Origin: CAYQDB01 sp964416195
GTDB taxonomy: Bacteria; Zixibacteria; MSB-5A5; GN15; FEB-12
Direction: 5' to 3'
DNA: 48,968 nt
NCBI GenBank assembly: GCA_964416195.1
Contig: CAYQDB010000017.1
Coordinates: 1-48,968 of the forward strand
A program made the translations under genes and the position numbers. The notes under the pieces were generated by a model. The model saw nothing but the letters and a program-made list of their open reading frames with translations, did not search any database and had not been told where the DNA came from. Shown one piece after another: positions 7,301-15,715 of the stretch (positions within the stretch are counted from its first letter, which is position 1; every line of letters starts with the position of its first letter).

Positions 7301-9964
7301 CTACTGGTTACTCTCTGGGACTCCATACTTCTCCAGCAGCGCTTGGAAGCGTGGGTGGTCACGAAGCGGCCTCCAAGTCGGGCCGTGCTTAAGCCAATGA
7401 ACTGACACGTCTGAAGGTATCGTTAAAAGATACTCAAGCTGGTCAATGGCAAGATCGTACTCCCCGACAGCCGTATATATTTCAGCGAGCCTTCTGACAA
7501 ACGTGGCGCCGATGAGAGCATCCTTCGATACCGGCAGGAGTTCGACCGCACGCCGTCCCTCACGGATGGCGTCCTCCTTGCGACCTAGCCCGGCATAGAC
7601 CTTACCCGAGAGACTGTGGTACAATGGCTCGTCCGGTGTGTCGGCAATCTTCCCTTCCAAAATCAACCGTGCCGAGTCATACAACGGTATCATCAGATCA
7701 GTCTGATTCAAGTGACGGTATACTTCACCTTTACACACATAGTAATCAGAACTGGCAGTACCTTCGCTCAGATAAATGTCGCCAGGCTTGGTTATACGCT
7801 GTAGGGCCTGGTCTAACTCGCTGTCTATGAAGTCGTACAACCACTCAAAAAACGTCAGTTGGGGCGACCGATCGTTCCTTTCCAGCGCCTCTTCCAGGAT
7901 GCGGCGAGCCTGTTTCGTGTCGCCCAACCCGACTCCATATAACCATGATTTCATGAGATAGGCCCATATATAGTCCGGCGCCAGGTCAATGGTGCGGTCG
8001 TAATGGTATATGGCTTCTTCGTACCGGCGGCATAGTCCCAATGTCAGGCCTAACTCGTAGTGGAGATGGGGCTCACGAGGATTGAGTTTTGTCGCTTTTC
8101 TCAGACCTTCTATTGCCTCGTCCCATTGTCCCTGCCTCCGCTTTACCCAGGCTATACTGGCGATAGCCAGGCTGTTGCTTGGCTCTCTGTCCAAAACAAC
8201 AGCGAACTCTTTCAGCGCTCGCTCATACTCGCGACGGGCGTGGTAATAGTACCAACCGAGGGCCAGATGTGTCACAGGATCGTCGGGCGCCAGTTCAAGC
8301 GCATTGTCGATAGCCTCCTTAGCTGCCGTCAGCCGTTGCTCGGTGCGGTCAGAGAAGCGCCAATACATGTCGGTATATACTATGCCCAGCTCCGCATAGG
8401 CCAGGGCGAATTCCGGTTCCAGTTCAATCGCCTTAAGATGCATGGCTTCCGCGCTACGGAGGTCCTCTCGGCCGGTCCCAATACAGTAGTACTGCTTACC
8501 TCGCAGATAGTAGTCATAGGCTTCAGTGTTTTCGGTTGGCTGTTCTGCCAGTGCCTGGCGTTCTGACTCAAGCAAAGTCACATTGAGGGCCTGGGCCACT
8601 TTCTCAGCAATACGGGATTGGACTTCGAAAACGTCGGAGAGCACGGCGTCATAGCGGTCGGCCCAGACATGGACGTCATCGGACACCCTTATCAACTGCG
8701 GGTGGATACGCACCCGGCTGACCTCACCGGTCTTATCCCAGCGGATGGTGCCCTCAAGCACGTAATCAACACCCAGTTCCTTGCCGATCTCTCGGAGTCC
8801 CTTATCAGTGTTCTTGTACTGCATAGCGCTGGTGCGGGAGATCACCCCCAGCCCGGACAGCCGAGCCAAGTTGGTGAGAATTTCTTCCGTGATACCATCG
8901 GCAAAGTATTCATCCTCAGGTGCACCCAGATTTTCAAACGGCAGCACCGCCAGCATCTTTTTATCTCCGGACACTTCTCTTCGCTCAGGCACCAGCAACT
9001 TGTACACAACGCCCACTGCAACCACTACCAGCAGAAGAATGATCGCACAAACAAGAACCTTGTTGGTGCGGGGCCTGGGAGCAGCAGGCGCAATATAGGA
9101 AGTGCTGGCTGCAATCAGCCTTTTCAGATCAGGAATGACCCCTTCGGCACTATGGTAACGAAGCTGCGGGCCCTTCTCCAGAAGCTTCGTAACAATCCGC
9201 TGCAAATCGTCGGGGACATTCGCGCGGTATTTTGACAAAGGCTCCGGGGTAGCAGTCACGATAGCCTGGGCTGTCGTCACATCGTTCTCACGGGCAAAAG
9301 GTGTTCTGCCGGTTATCATTTCGTACAAAACGACTCCAAACGAAAACAGATCGGAGCGATGGTCGATTTCCTGCCCTTGTGCCTGCTCCGGCGACATATA
9401 TCTGACTGTTCCCAGAGTGGAACCCGTCTTGGTAAGATGCTCACCCCCCTTGACAGCCGCCAGGCCGAAATCGAGCAGTTTCGGGCGTCCCTCAACGTCG
9501 ATGACGATGTTTGATGGCTTGATGTCCCGATGGAGGACCCCCTTATGGTGAGCCTGGCTCAATCCCTCGCATGTCTGTATAGCTAAATCAATGATCTTAT
9601 TTATCGATAGCTCTTTTCCGTGGATGAAATCTCGAAGTGACGGCCCGCCCACATGTTGCATGGCAAAAAATGGCCGACCGTGGTACTCACTCACTTCGTA
9701 GACGGTAACAATGTTGGGATGATCCAGTGCAGCTGCGGCCTGGGCTTCGCGCGTAAAACGGGCCTTGGCATCTGGGTCAGCAACCAATTGCAGCGGCAAG
9801 AATTTCAACGCCACCTGTCGCTTGAGCTTGGTGTCTTCGGCCAGATAGACCTCGCCCATGCCACCGGCGCCAATCTTCTCGACAATGCAGTAGTGCGACA
9901 CCATCGTCCCTTTGGTCAGGATAAGGTGCGTTCGGGTTTTGTTGTTGTCTTGATTTTCCGGCAT
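7301..9964 (-). CDS. Ser/Thr protein kinase with TolB-like and TPR domains
   Basis: An 887-residue membrane protein. Residues 25-285 form a complete kinase domain: GAGGMGEVY loop, K54 in VALK, HRDIKPSN with D147, DFG at 165-167, SPEQ and a downstream DLFSFG. A proline-rich linker leads to one membrane helix near 303-324. The outer part starts with a TolB N-terminal/FlgO-like domain (LAVLPFENLG, FADGITEEI, VISRTSAMQYK) and continues with about eight TPR units to the end. The same order occurs in many deltaproteobacterial and FCB kinases, where the TPRs are thought to sense partners. ATG 9964 is chosen because AGCAGG stands at proper distance; ATG 9970 is only one base from it. All catalytic residues are present, unlike the kinase-like gene at 1862. 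Confidence 0.93.
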   Translation of the reverse strand: MPENQDNNKTRTHLILTKGTMVSHYCIVEKIGAGGMGEVYLAEDTKLKRQVALKFLPLQLVADPDAKARFTREAQAAAALDHPNIVTVYEVSEYHGRPFFAMQHVGGPSLRDFIHGKELSINKIIDLAIQTCEGLSQAHHKGVLHRDIKPSNIVIDVEGRPKLLDFGLAAVKGGEHLTKTGSTLGTVRYMSPEQAQGQEIDHRSDLFSFGVVLYEMITGRTPFARENDVTTAQAIVTATPEPLSKYRANVPDDLQRIVTKLLEKGPQLRYHSAEGVIPDLKRLIAASTSYIAPAAPRPRTNKVLVCAIILLLVVVAVGVVYKLLVPERREVSGDKKMLAVLPFENLGAPEDEYFADGITEEILTNLARLSGLGVISRTSAMQYKNTDKGLREIGKELGVDYVLEGTIRWDKTGEVSRVRIHPQLIRVSDDVHVWADRYDAVLSDVFEVQSRIAEKVAQALNVTLLESERQALAEQPTENTEAYDYYLRGKQYYCIGTGREDLRSAEAMHLKAIELEPEFALAYAELGIVYTDMYWRFSDRTEQRLTAAKEAIDNALELAPDDPVTHLALGWYYYHARREYERALKEFAVVLDREPSNSLAIASIAWVKRRQGQWDEAIEGLRKATKLNPREPHLHYELGLTLGLCRRYEEAIYHYDRTIDLAPDYIWAYLMKSWLYGVGLGDTKQARRILEEALERNDRSPQLTFFEWLYDFIDSELDQALQRITKPGDIYLSEGTASSDYYVCKGEVYRHLNQTDLMIPLYDSARLILEGKIADTPDEPLYHSLSGKVYAGLGRKEDAIREGRRAVELLPVSKDALIGATFVRRLAEIYTAVGEYDLAIDQLEYLLTIPSDVSVHWLKHGPTWRPLRDHPRFQALLEKYGVPESNQ

Positions 9965-10143
9965 AACCATACCTGCTCTGAGTCAGCTTACTTGCCGATA
10001 CCACTCAAATATTGATTATCGGAACCCATTATGCAATAGTAAAATGGGAAAGGATATAACAGGAGATCAACCGTACATTGCACAAGAGGAGAGTTTCAAA
10101 TCCCAATTGACACCCTCCGTCCTGCGGCGTACCTTGTCACTCC

Positions 10144-10731
10144 ATGAACACGCCCAATAAACTGACCCTCTTGAGAATAGTCATCGCTCCCATTTTCATG
10201 TATTTCTTTATCCTCGATAATTTTTACCTCCGCCTAATATCTCTGCTATTGTTCATTGTTGCTGCCCTGACCGACCTAGCTGACGGCCACTACGCCCGCA
10301 AGTATGGCATTGTCACCGGGTTTGGCCAATTCATGGATCCGCTGGCCGACAAGGTACTTGTATCCTCGGCATTAATATCGTTCATTGCCCTGGGATATGT
10401 GTCACCACTGCCGGTTATGTTGATAGTAGGTCGCGAGTTTTTCATCACTGGTATTCGCCTCTTGGCAGCTTACCGGGGGGTGGTTATCATGCCCAGCCGG
10501 TGGGCAAAAGTCAAGACATTCCTGCAAATGGCAGTTATCGGGGGCGTGCTGGCCTATATCAATCTTATCAAGGCGCTGGAACACTTCCACAGCCCGGCGC
10601 TTTCCCTCTTTGAGTTTGACTACACCTTCTATTTCAATCTGCTGTTATGGATTACTGCAATCGTTACTATTTGGACAGGCATAAACTACGTGGTGAAGCA
10701 TTTCTACATGATCAAAACGGTGCTAAAGTGA
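10144..10731 (+). CDS. pgsA: CDP-diacylglycerol-glycerol-3-phosphate 3-phosphatidyltransferase
   Basis: Makes phosphatidylglycerophosphate in the inner membrane. The CDP-alcohol phosphotransferase signature is complete: D-x2-D-G-x2-A-R-x8-G-x3-D-x3-D, seen as DLADGHYAR followed by GQFMDPLAD around residues 44-69. The 195-residue length and about six hydrophobic segments are normal. The next gene, pgpA, removes the phosphate made here, so the pair gives phosphatidylglycerol. The start is the first ATG; the upstream ribosome site is weak. Confidence 0.94.
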   Translation: MNTPNKLTLLRIVIAPIFMYFFILDNFYLRLISLLLFIVAALTDLADGHYARKYGIVTGFGQFMDPLADKVLVSSALISFIALGYVSPLPVMLIVGREFFITGIRLLAAYRGVVIMPSRWAKVKTFLQMAVIGGVLAYINLIKALEHFHSPALSLFEFDYTFYFNLLLWITAIVTIWTGINYVVKHFYMIKTVLK

Positions 10732-10740
10732 GATAGGACT

Positions 10741-11205
10741 GTGAAAAATCGACTTATCAAACTGGTAGCAACGGGCGTCTATTCGGGATACTCACCGCTC
10801 GTGCCCGGAACGGTCGGGTCAGTGCCGGCCTGGCTCATTGCCTTTCTGTTCATTAGAGGGAACACACCGGTGCTTGCCGTGATGACTGTCATCACTCTCT
10901 GTGTTTCGGTCTGGTCGGCAGGCAAAGCCGAGCAGATGCTAGGGCACGACGCCGAGAAGATCGTCATCGATGAGTGGGCGGGGATGTTTCTGGCGCTGTT
11001 GTTAGTTCCATATTCTTTCGTCAACTATGTGATTGCTTTTTTAGCCTTCAGGGGTTTTGATGTACTGAAGATTCCCCCTGCTGCCCAGGCGGAAAAGCTT
11101 CGAGGCGGGTGGGGAGTGACTATGGATGACGTGGTTGCCGGAATTCAGGCGAATGTCGTAACACAATTAGTGATAATCGCAATTGCAAGGTTCAGTACAG
11201 GTTAG
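10741..11205 (+). CDS. pgpA: Phosphatidylglycerophosphatase A
   Basis: Dephosphorylates phosphatidylglycerophosphate to phosphatidylglycerol in the inner membrane. Family motifs seen are SPLVPGTVGS near residue 18, IVIDEWAGMF near residue 75 with the acidic metal ligands, and FRGFDVLKIPPA followed by GVTMDDVVAGI. 154 residues, three to four membrane helices. It begins with GTG nine bases after the pgsA stop, with a weak GATAGGA ribosome site. Part of the pgsA-pgpA-cinA-thpR run. Confidence 0.94.
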   Translation: MKNRLIKLVATGVYSGYSPLVPGTVGSVPAWLIAFLFIRGNTPVLAVMTVITLCVSVWSAGKAEQMLGHDAEKIVIDEWAGMFLALLLVPYSFVNYVIAFLAFRGFDVLKIPPAAQAEKLRGGWGVTMDDVVAGIQANVVTQLVIIAIARFSTG

Positions 11206-11220
11206 GAACCGCAGATGGCA

Positions 11221-11272
11221 GCAGATGTAGACATCTACCGCCCACCATGGCAGAAACACAAAGGTTTCTGCC
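11221..11272. repeat. Two adjacent palindromes between pgpA and cinA
   Basis: GCAGATGT (11221-11228) faces ACATCT with one mismatch in the outer arm, in the reverse orientation of the GTGGGCGGCAGATGT family. It is followed by a second hairpin with arms GGCAGAAAC (11249-11257) and GTTTCTGCC (11264-11272). The first in-frame ATG upstream of cinA (11247) lies between the two palindromes. Confidence 0.75.
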
Positions 11273-11294
11273 CCAAAAATTGAGTGAGTTCACT

Positions 11295-12536
11295 ATGGAT
11301 GTAGAGATTATAACTATCGGCGACGAAATAATAACCGGCCACACGGTCGACACCAACGCGGCTTTCATCGCCCGGCAGTTGACAGCCGCCGGACACAACG
11401 TCAAGCATCTAAGCTCCATCGGCGATTCTGTTGAGATCATGGTGGATGCCTTTCATCTGGCTATAAAACGCGCGCAGGTGGTCATTACCACTGGCGGTCT
11501 GGGGCCAACCGACGATGACATTACCAAAAAAGCTGTCGTAAAACTTTTCAAACGGAATCTGGTTTTCCACGAGGATGTTCTGGAGGATATTCGCGCGCGT
11601 TACGCCAAACGCGGTATCGACATGCCGGCTATAAACCAGAACCAGGCATTGCTGCCCCAGGGAGCGACATTCTTCGCCAACAAGATAGGCTCAGCGGTGG
11701 GTATCTGCATTGCTGAAAATGACAGGGTGTTTATCTCCTTGCCCGGAGTACCTGCCGAGATGAAACAGATCCTTACTGATAGCGTTATCCCTTATCTGGA
11801 GGGAATCAGAACCGGACCGGTTCTTAAAGTGGTCAAACTTTGCACCACCGGCATCATTGAGTCGAAGCTGGCGGAGATGATTGCTCCCAAACTGAAATTG
11901 GAGTCCGGCGTCAAGCTGGCTTATCTGCCAAGCTACGGGGGGATTGACCTGCGCGTTATGGCTGCCAGCGAAGATGAGAATGAAACAACCGAAAAGCTGC
12001 AAAAGATAGTGCGCTACCTTGAGTCGGTCTGCGGCCGCTACATCTACGGAGGCGATGATGACACGCTCGAAGGTGTCGTCGGGCAGCTTCTCAAAGACAA
12101 CGACAAGACCCTTGCCATAGCCGAGTCGTGCACGGCGGGACAGTTGGGAATGTTGATTACATCTGTCCCCGGATCGTCGGCATACTTCTTGGGCGGGGTT
12201 ATTGCTTACTCCAATGACGTCAAAGAAAACCAGCTTTCGGTGAATCACGATATCATAGAGCAGCACGGCGCCGTTTCCGAGCAATGCGCCAAGGCGATGG
12301 CCGCAGGATGCCGCAAGGCGCTGGGCAGCGATTTTGCGCTCTCCATAACGGGGATTGCCGGGCCGGAAGGCGGCACCGAACAGAAACCGGTTGGGACCAC
12401 ATTTATCGGCCTCTCCTCGGTGCATGGCACCTATGCTAAACAATTCAACTTCGGTGCTTACCGTGAAAGTAACCGCGCCCGGGCAAGCTATGCCGCCCTG
12501 GAGCTTTTGCGAAGGGAGATACTGGACATAACATGA
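11295..12536 (+). CDS. cinA: CinA: competence/damage-inducible protein with nicotinamide-nucleotide amidase domain
   Basis: A 413-residue fused CinA. Residues 1-170 are the MoCF/COG1058 domain (EIITIGDEIITGHTVDTNA, TTGGLGPTDDDITK), associated with ADP-ribose pyrophosphatase activity. Residues 255-410 are the PncC amidase domain, with AESCTAGQL, VIAYSNDVK, GIAGPEGG and KPVGTTFIG, which deamidates NMN to NaMN in pyridine nucleotide salvage. ATG 11295 gives the family N-terminus; the in-frame ATG at 11247 would add 16 residues coded by repeat DNA. The stop overlaps thpR by four bases (ATGA). Often linked to recA in other genomes, not here. Confidence 0.95.
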   Translation: MDVEIITIGDEIITGHTVDTNAAFIARQLTAAGHNVKHLSSIGDSVEIMVDAFHLAIKRAQVVITTGGLGPTDDDITKKAVVKLFKRNLVFHEDVLEDIRARYAKRGIDMPAINQNQALLPQGATFFANKIGSAVGICIAENDRVFISLPGVPAEMKQILTDSVIPYLEGIRTGPVLKVVKLCTTGIIESKLAEMIAPKLKLESGVKLAYLPSYGGIDLRVMAASEDENETTEKLQKIVRYLESVCGRYIYGGDDDTLEGVVGQLLKDNDKTLAIAESCTAGQLGMLITSVPGSSAYFLGGVIAYSNDVKENQLSVNHDIIEQHGAVSEQCAKAMAAGCRKALGSDFALSITGIAGPEGGTEQKPVGTTFIGLSSVHGTYAKQFNFGAYRESNRARASYAALELLRREILDIT

Positions 12537-13096
12537 TACGTTTGTTTATTGCCTTTCCGCTTCAGAAGGAAGTCGAGGAAAAACTGGGGGAGATCATCGC
12601 CTTGCTGAAGAACCAGGGCGGACGCGTCAAGTGGGTCGCACCGCAAAACATTCACCTGACAGCCAGGTTTCTCGGCGACACTGATGAACGTTTGGTCGAG
12701 AAGCTCACCGCTCTCATTGACAACACGGCCGCTAAGTACAATCCCGTAGACTCGATGATCGACAGACTGGGCGCTTTTCCCAATCTCTCCCGTCCGCGAG
12801 TGATCTGGGCCGGTCTGCGAGACAACACCGAGGTCCTTGCCAAGATAGCCCGTGAACTGGAGCTGTCTGTCCATAAGCTCAGGTTCAAACCGGAAAAGAG
12901 AGGGTTCAAGTCGCACCTGACACTGGGGCGTGTGAGAGACCCCTCCGTGGTGGGAGACCTTACCGCCTATATGCAGGACTTCGCCGTCGAAGAAATCCAT
13001 TTGACATTCGACCGCTTGACGCTATTCAAATCCACCCTAACCCCGCAGGGCTCGATCTACGACCGCCTGCACGAGGCGGTGTTGGTACACAAATAA
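12533..13096 (+). CDS. thpR: RNA 2',3'-cyclic phosphodiesterase (2H family)
   Basis: A 187-residue 2H phosphoesterase, formerly called LigT or 2'-5' RNA ligase. Both catalytic H-x-T motifs are present: HLTARF near residue 41 and HLTLGR near residue 126. The N-terminal RLFIAFPL strand and the C-terminal LTLFKSTLTPQGSIY strand are typical. The ATG overlaps the cinA stop, indicating translational coupling, and cinA-thpR neighbours are common across bacteria. Hydrolyses 2',3'-cyclic phosphates at RNA ends. Confidence 0.94.
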   Translation: MIRLFIAFPLQKEVEEKLGEIIALLKNQGGRVKWVAPQNIHLTARFLGDTDERLVEKLTALIDNTAAKYNPVDSMIDRLGAFPNLSRPRVIWAGLRDNTEVLAKIARELELSVHKLRFKPEKRGFKSHLTLGRVRDPSVVGDLTAYMQDFAVEEIHLTFDRLTLFKSTLTPQGSIYDRLHEAVLVHK

Positions 13097-13112
13097 GTCA
13101 ATTAGCACAAAA

Positions 13113-13243
13113 GCCCCGTGAGGTTGTGACAAAAGACATATTGTTCATCACGAAGTGCTGTCGGGTGACTCTGCCCGACAGCTCTAACGCAATACCCGAA
13201 ACGAGCTTGTATGAGAAATGCGTCAGGCTGGGTCACCTGACGC
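13113..13243. repeat. Cluster of small hairpins (mosaic repeats) after thpR
   Basis: The gap 13097-13615 opens with GTGAGGTTGTGACAAAAG, similar to the ends of the MITE-like elements. A perfect hairpin follows with arms GCTGTCGGG (13157-13165) and CCCGACAGC (13174-13182), and then one with arms GCGTCAGG (13220-13227) and CCTGACGC (13236-13243). The same motifs recur at 35201-35285. From about 13260 to 13380 I see nothing specific. Confidence 0.65.
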
Positions 13244-13386
13244 CACCCTCAATAACACTGCACTTGTAAGAAAAATGGGCGGTTGATGCCGCGGTGTGGA
13301 TACGAGCGTAACTCGTCCGGATTCCCCTCCAAACAAGTTTGTAGGGAGCTATCCGTCGGTTTTAGGTGAAATTCAGAGTTTTTAAG

Positions 13387-13414
13387 TTGATTCATGGGGA
13401 TATTTTCCTATTTT
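13387..13414 (+). promoter_or_regulatory. Possible promoter of the PIN-domain gene
   Basis: TTGATT (13387-13392), 16 bases, TATTTT (13409-13414), in an AT-rich stretch. It would give a leader of about 200 bases. Motif seen; activity inferred. Confidence 0.35.
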
Positions 13415-13486
13415 CCAGCAAGTAGGTAAAACTTTTCGCCCTCGATCGTTATAACCCGGGGGGAAAGACGGTGTCAGATAAAAAGA

Positions 13487-13512
13487 TTTCCCACTTTAGC
13501 TGAAGTGGAAAA
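13487..13512. promoter_or_regulatory. Inverted repeat in the leader of the PIN-domain gene
   Basis: CCACTT (13491-13496) and AAGTGG (13503-13508) form a perfect 6 bp stem around TAGCTG, extended on both sides by TTTC/GAAA-like pairs. It could be an operator or an RNA hairpin; no T-run follows, so not a terminator. Confidence 0.35.
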
Positions 13513-13529
13513 TATTGGAGTGAATTACT

Positions 13530-13622
13530 GTGAAGAAAAGACCACAATACATAGTGCTGCGAAATCGATATCATTGTTCTCAGACATCGATGAGTCCGTT
13601 GAATAAGAAGAGGGCATGCTAA
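13530..13622 (+). CDS. Possible short leader ORF (30 residues)
   Basis: A GTG-initiated frame with GGAG nine bases upstream encodes a basic peptide starting VKKRPQYIVLRNRYHC and ending NKKRAC. Its stop overlaps the first ATG of the PIN-domain gene by seven bases, so it could couple translation of that gene. It has no recognisable domain and may be chance. Confidence 0.25.
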   Translation: MKKRPQYIVLRNRYHCSQTSMSPLNKKRAC

Positions 13623-15559
13623 ATATGGAGAAGACTCTTTACAATTATGCGCTCATCAAATCTCTCTACGATCAGGGACATGAGTACATTGATTGCTTCT
13701 GGCCGTTGGTTATACAAGTAATCCCACGAGACAAATTTGTCGATCAACCCTTCATCCAATTAGACCTCAAAAGAGAATTTGATATAGATATGCCCTTGCA
13801 TGTGCTTGGTTCAGTCATTAAGAAGGTCAAGGCAAAGGGCTTCGTGGAGCAACAGCGCCGTGAAAGAAAGTACAGACTGTGCGAAAGGGGTGAACGGTAT
13901 CGACAGAAACTCGAGACACATAAAGAGGTAGAGCGCCGCATAAATGCTTTGGTAGGAGATATGGGACGCTTCTTCAATGAACATGGCACTGAATTGACAG
14001 AGAAAGAGATCCTAAAACTCATATCATCATTCGTTCATAGCAATCGCAACTCTGTCCTAGAATTCATCAATCCTGCCGTAAGTGAATACCAGATGAGGCC
14101 GGCCAAGCGTAACCCACACATAAACTTGCTTATTGAGTTTATGCAAAGGGTGGATCGGGCAGAACCGGAGAACTATGCTATCCTCAAAGACGTGCTTCTT
14201 GGCTCCATAATCTCGACAACAATTTATGCAAGAGATGCCGTTGAGTTCGACAATTTAGGTAAGAAAAAGTTTCGAGATTGTCGCCTATACCTAGACACCA
14301 ATCTTGTTTTCTCGATACTGCAAATGCACGAACCCGAATTCAACAAAGCTGCAACTGAGCTTCATAGATTACTGAAGCAATTCGGATTCAACATGAGAGT
14401 ATTTCAATCTACCGTTTCTGAACTGTGCTATACGGTTAAAGGGTACAGGACTGCTTTCCATAGATATCCCCGGGACACAAGGATCGACACCATATATAGC
14501 AGCCTGCGTAGGAAGGGATGGAAAGCATCAGATGCTCACGAATTTGTCATAGATGTTGAGTCGAGACTGCAAAATCATGGGATAACTATAGACTGGTCGA
14601 TTGATATTGACTTAAATGCCCACGAGTTGCAAAACGAAGATCTAAGAGAGGGTCTGAAGAAGTATAAGCCTCGTCAGTACAGAGTAGGACAAACACATGA
14701 TCTAGCGGCGATTGAAGCAATACAGAGAATTCGAGGCAAGAAGCTAAGAAGACTGGAAGAGTGCAAAGCAGCTTTTTTAACATCCGATATACGGCTAAGC
14801 ATATTCAATTTCAATGAATTGAACCACAGATCTGAGGGAACTGTTTGTGAGGTATTCCTAGACAGGATGTTTACTAATATTCTCTGGCTTAAAAACCCTA
14901 AGTTAGATTTGCCACTGGGGACGATCATAGCAGCCCACTCAAGGGATTTGTTTGTAAACAGAAGCGTCTGGGAAAGGTTTTATACTGTTCTGCAGGATCT
15001 GCACCAAAGCAAACAAGTGGATGATGATAAAGTTTCTATGCTCTTTTACCACAACTACGTGGAAGATGTGCTGCGTGGTTTTGATGAATCAGAGGTTGAT
15101 AAAATCACCCCCACATTTGTATTGGGACATATTCAGGAACGAGCTAAACAAATTGACAAGAAGCTTACGGAGGAAGTACATAAACGTGAAAAGGACTTCC
15201 TTACCCATTTGGATGCCGATGTCGAGAGGGCAAAGGTGGAAAAAAACGATGAGTGGCTTAGAAAAATTACGGAAATGAAAAAGATAGTGAGAAACAGTGC
15301 CCTCAAGTCGGGTAAGAGAAAACTACTTACGGTTCGAATTGTGTTAACACTTGTCCTCCTTTCGGTGATACTGTATTTCTTGGTGAAAGGTGACTGGGAA
15401 TCTATAGGTAAAGCCCAGCTGCTAATGAGTTTCGTTGCGACTGTGGTAGTGATTGCACTGGGCAGTATAGGAAAGATTTGGGATTATTTCGAACAAGGAT
15501 GGAGTAATAGGTTATACCGAAATAGGTTAAATGAAAGTGGGTTAGACAAATACGTTTAG
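13616..15559 (+). CDS. PIN-domain protein with C-terminal coiled coil and two membrane helices
   Basis: A 647-residue protein of no family I can name as a whole. Residues 1-100 are helical and basic and could be a winged-helix-like region (GSVIKKVKAKGFVEQ, then KYRLCERGERY). Residues 220-400 look like a PIN nuclease fold: LDTNLVFS (D227), STVSEL (E269), THDLAAIEA (D362) and FLTSDIRLS (D391) supply the four expected acidic metal ligands, with a long insertion after E269. Residues 505-560 are charged and coiled-coil-like; two hydrophobic helices follow at about 572-590 and 601-619. The gene is visibly AT-richer than its neighbours and sits alone between repeat-laden gaps, which suggests transfer. 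Membrane-tethered RNase, perhaps in stress or phage defence, is an inference. ATG 13625 is an alternative start with better ribosome-site spacing. Confidence 0.8.
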   Translation: MLNMEKTLYNYALIKSLYDQGHEYIDCFWPLVIQVIPRDKFVDQPFIQLDLKREFDIDMPLHVLGSVIKKVKAKGFVEQQRRERKYRLCERGERYRQKLETHKEVERRINALVGDMGRFFNEHGTELTEKEILKLISSFVHSNRNSVLEFINPAVSEYQMRPAKRNPHINLLIEFMQRVDRAEPENYAILKDVLLGSIISTTIYARDAVEFDNLGKKKFRDCRLYLDTNLVFSILQMHEPEFNKAATELHRLLKQFGFNMRVFQSTVSELCYTVKGYRTAFHRYPRDTRIDTIYSSLRRKGWKASDAHEFVIDVESRLQNHGITIDWSIDIDLNAHELQNEDLREGLKKYKPRQYRVGQTHDLAAIEAIQRIRGKKLRRLEECKAAFLTSDIRLSIFNFNELNHRSEGTVCEVFLDRMFTNILWLKNPKLDLPLGTIIAAHSRDLFVNRSVWERFYTVLQDLHQSKQVDDDKVSMLFYHNYVEDVLRGFDESEVDKITPTFVLGHIQERAKQIDKKLTEEVHKREKDFLTHLDADVERAKVEKNDEWLRKITEMKKIVRNSALKSGKRKLLTVRIVLTLVLLSVILYFLVKGDWESIGKAQLLMSFVATVVVIALGSIGKIWDYFEQGWSNRLYRNRLNESGLDKYV

Positions 15560-15648
15560 GAAGAATGCTTTCATAAGTGAGACGTTTCGTTCACGGGTGG
15601 GTAGATTTTAAACGAGTAAAAAAACAAGCACAAGGGTTAGTCAGAGAC

Positions 15649-15706
15649 GGGGCAGATGTGGACATCTGCCGCCCACAACAATAGTCAGGAGTACAAGACT
15701 CCTGAC
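15649..15706. repeat. GGCAGATGT palindrome plus TCAGG hairpin
   Basis: Arms GGCAGATGT (15651-15659) and ACATCTGCC (15662-15670) are perfect with a two-base centre, followed by GCCCAC. Next comes a second perfect hairpin, GTCAGGAGT (15684-15692) and ACTCCTGAC (15698-15706). They occupy the convergent gap between the PIN-domain gene and the GH57 gene. Confidence 0.85.
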
Positions 15707-15715
15707 CTACAAGAA

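Noticed and set aside
8060..9235. Long plus-strand frames opposite the kinase gene
   Set aside because: They mirror TPR and TolB-like coding regions on the minus strand and have no domain of their own.
11691..12443. 250-codon frame antisense to cinA
   Set aside because: Shadow of the cinA coding frame; its product has no recognisable domain while cinA is fully conserved.
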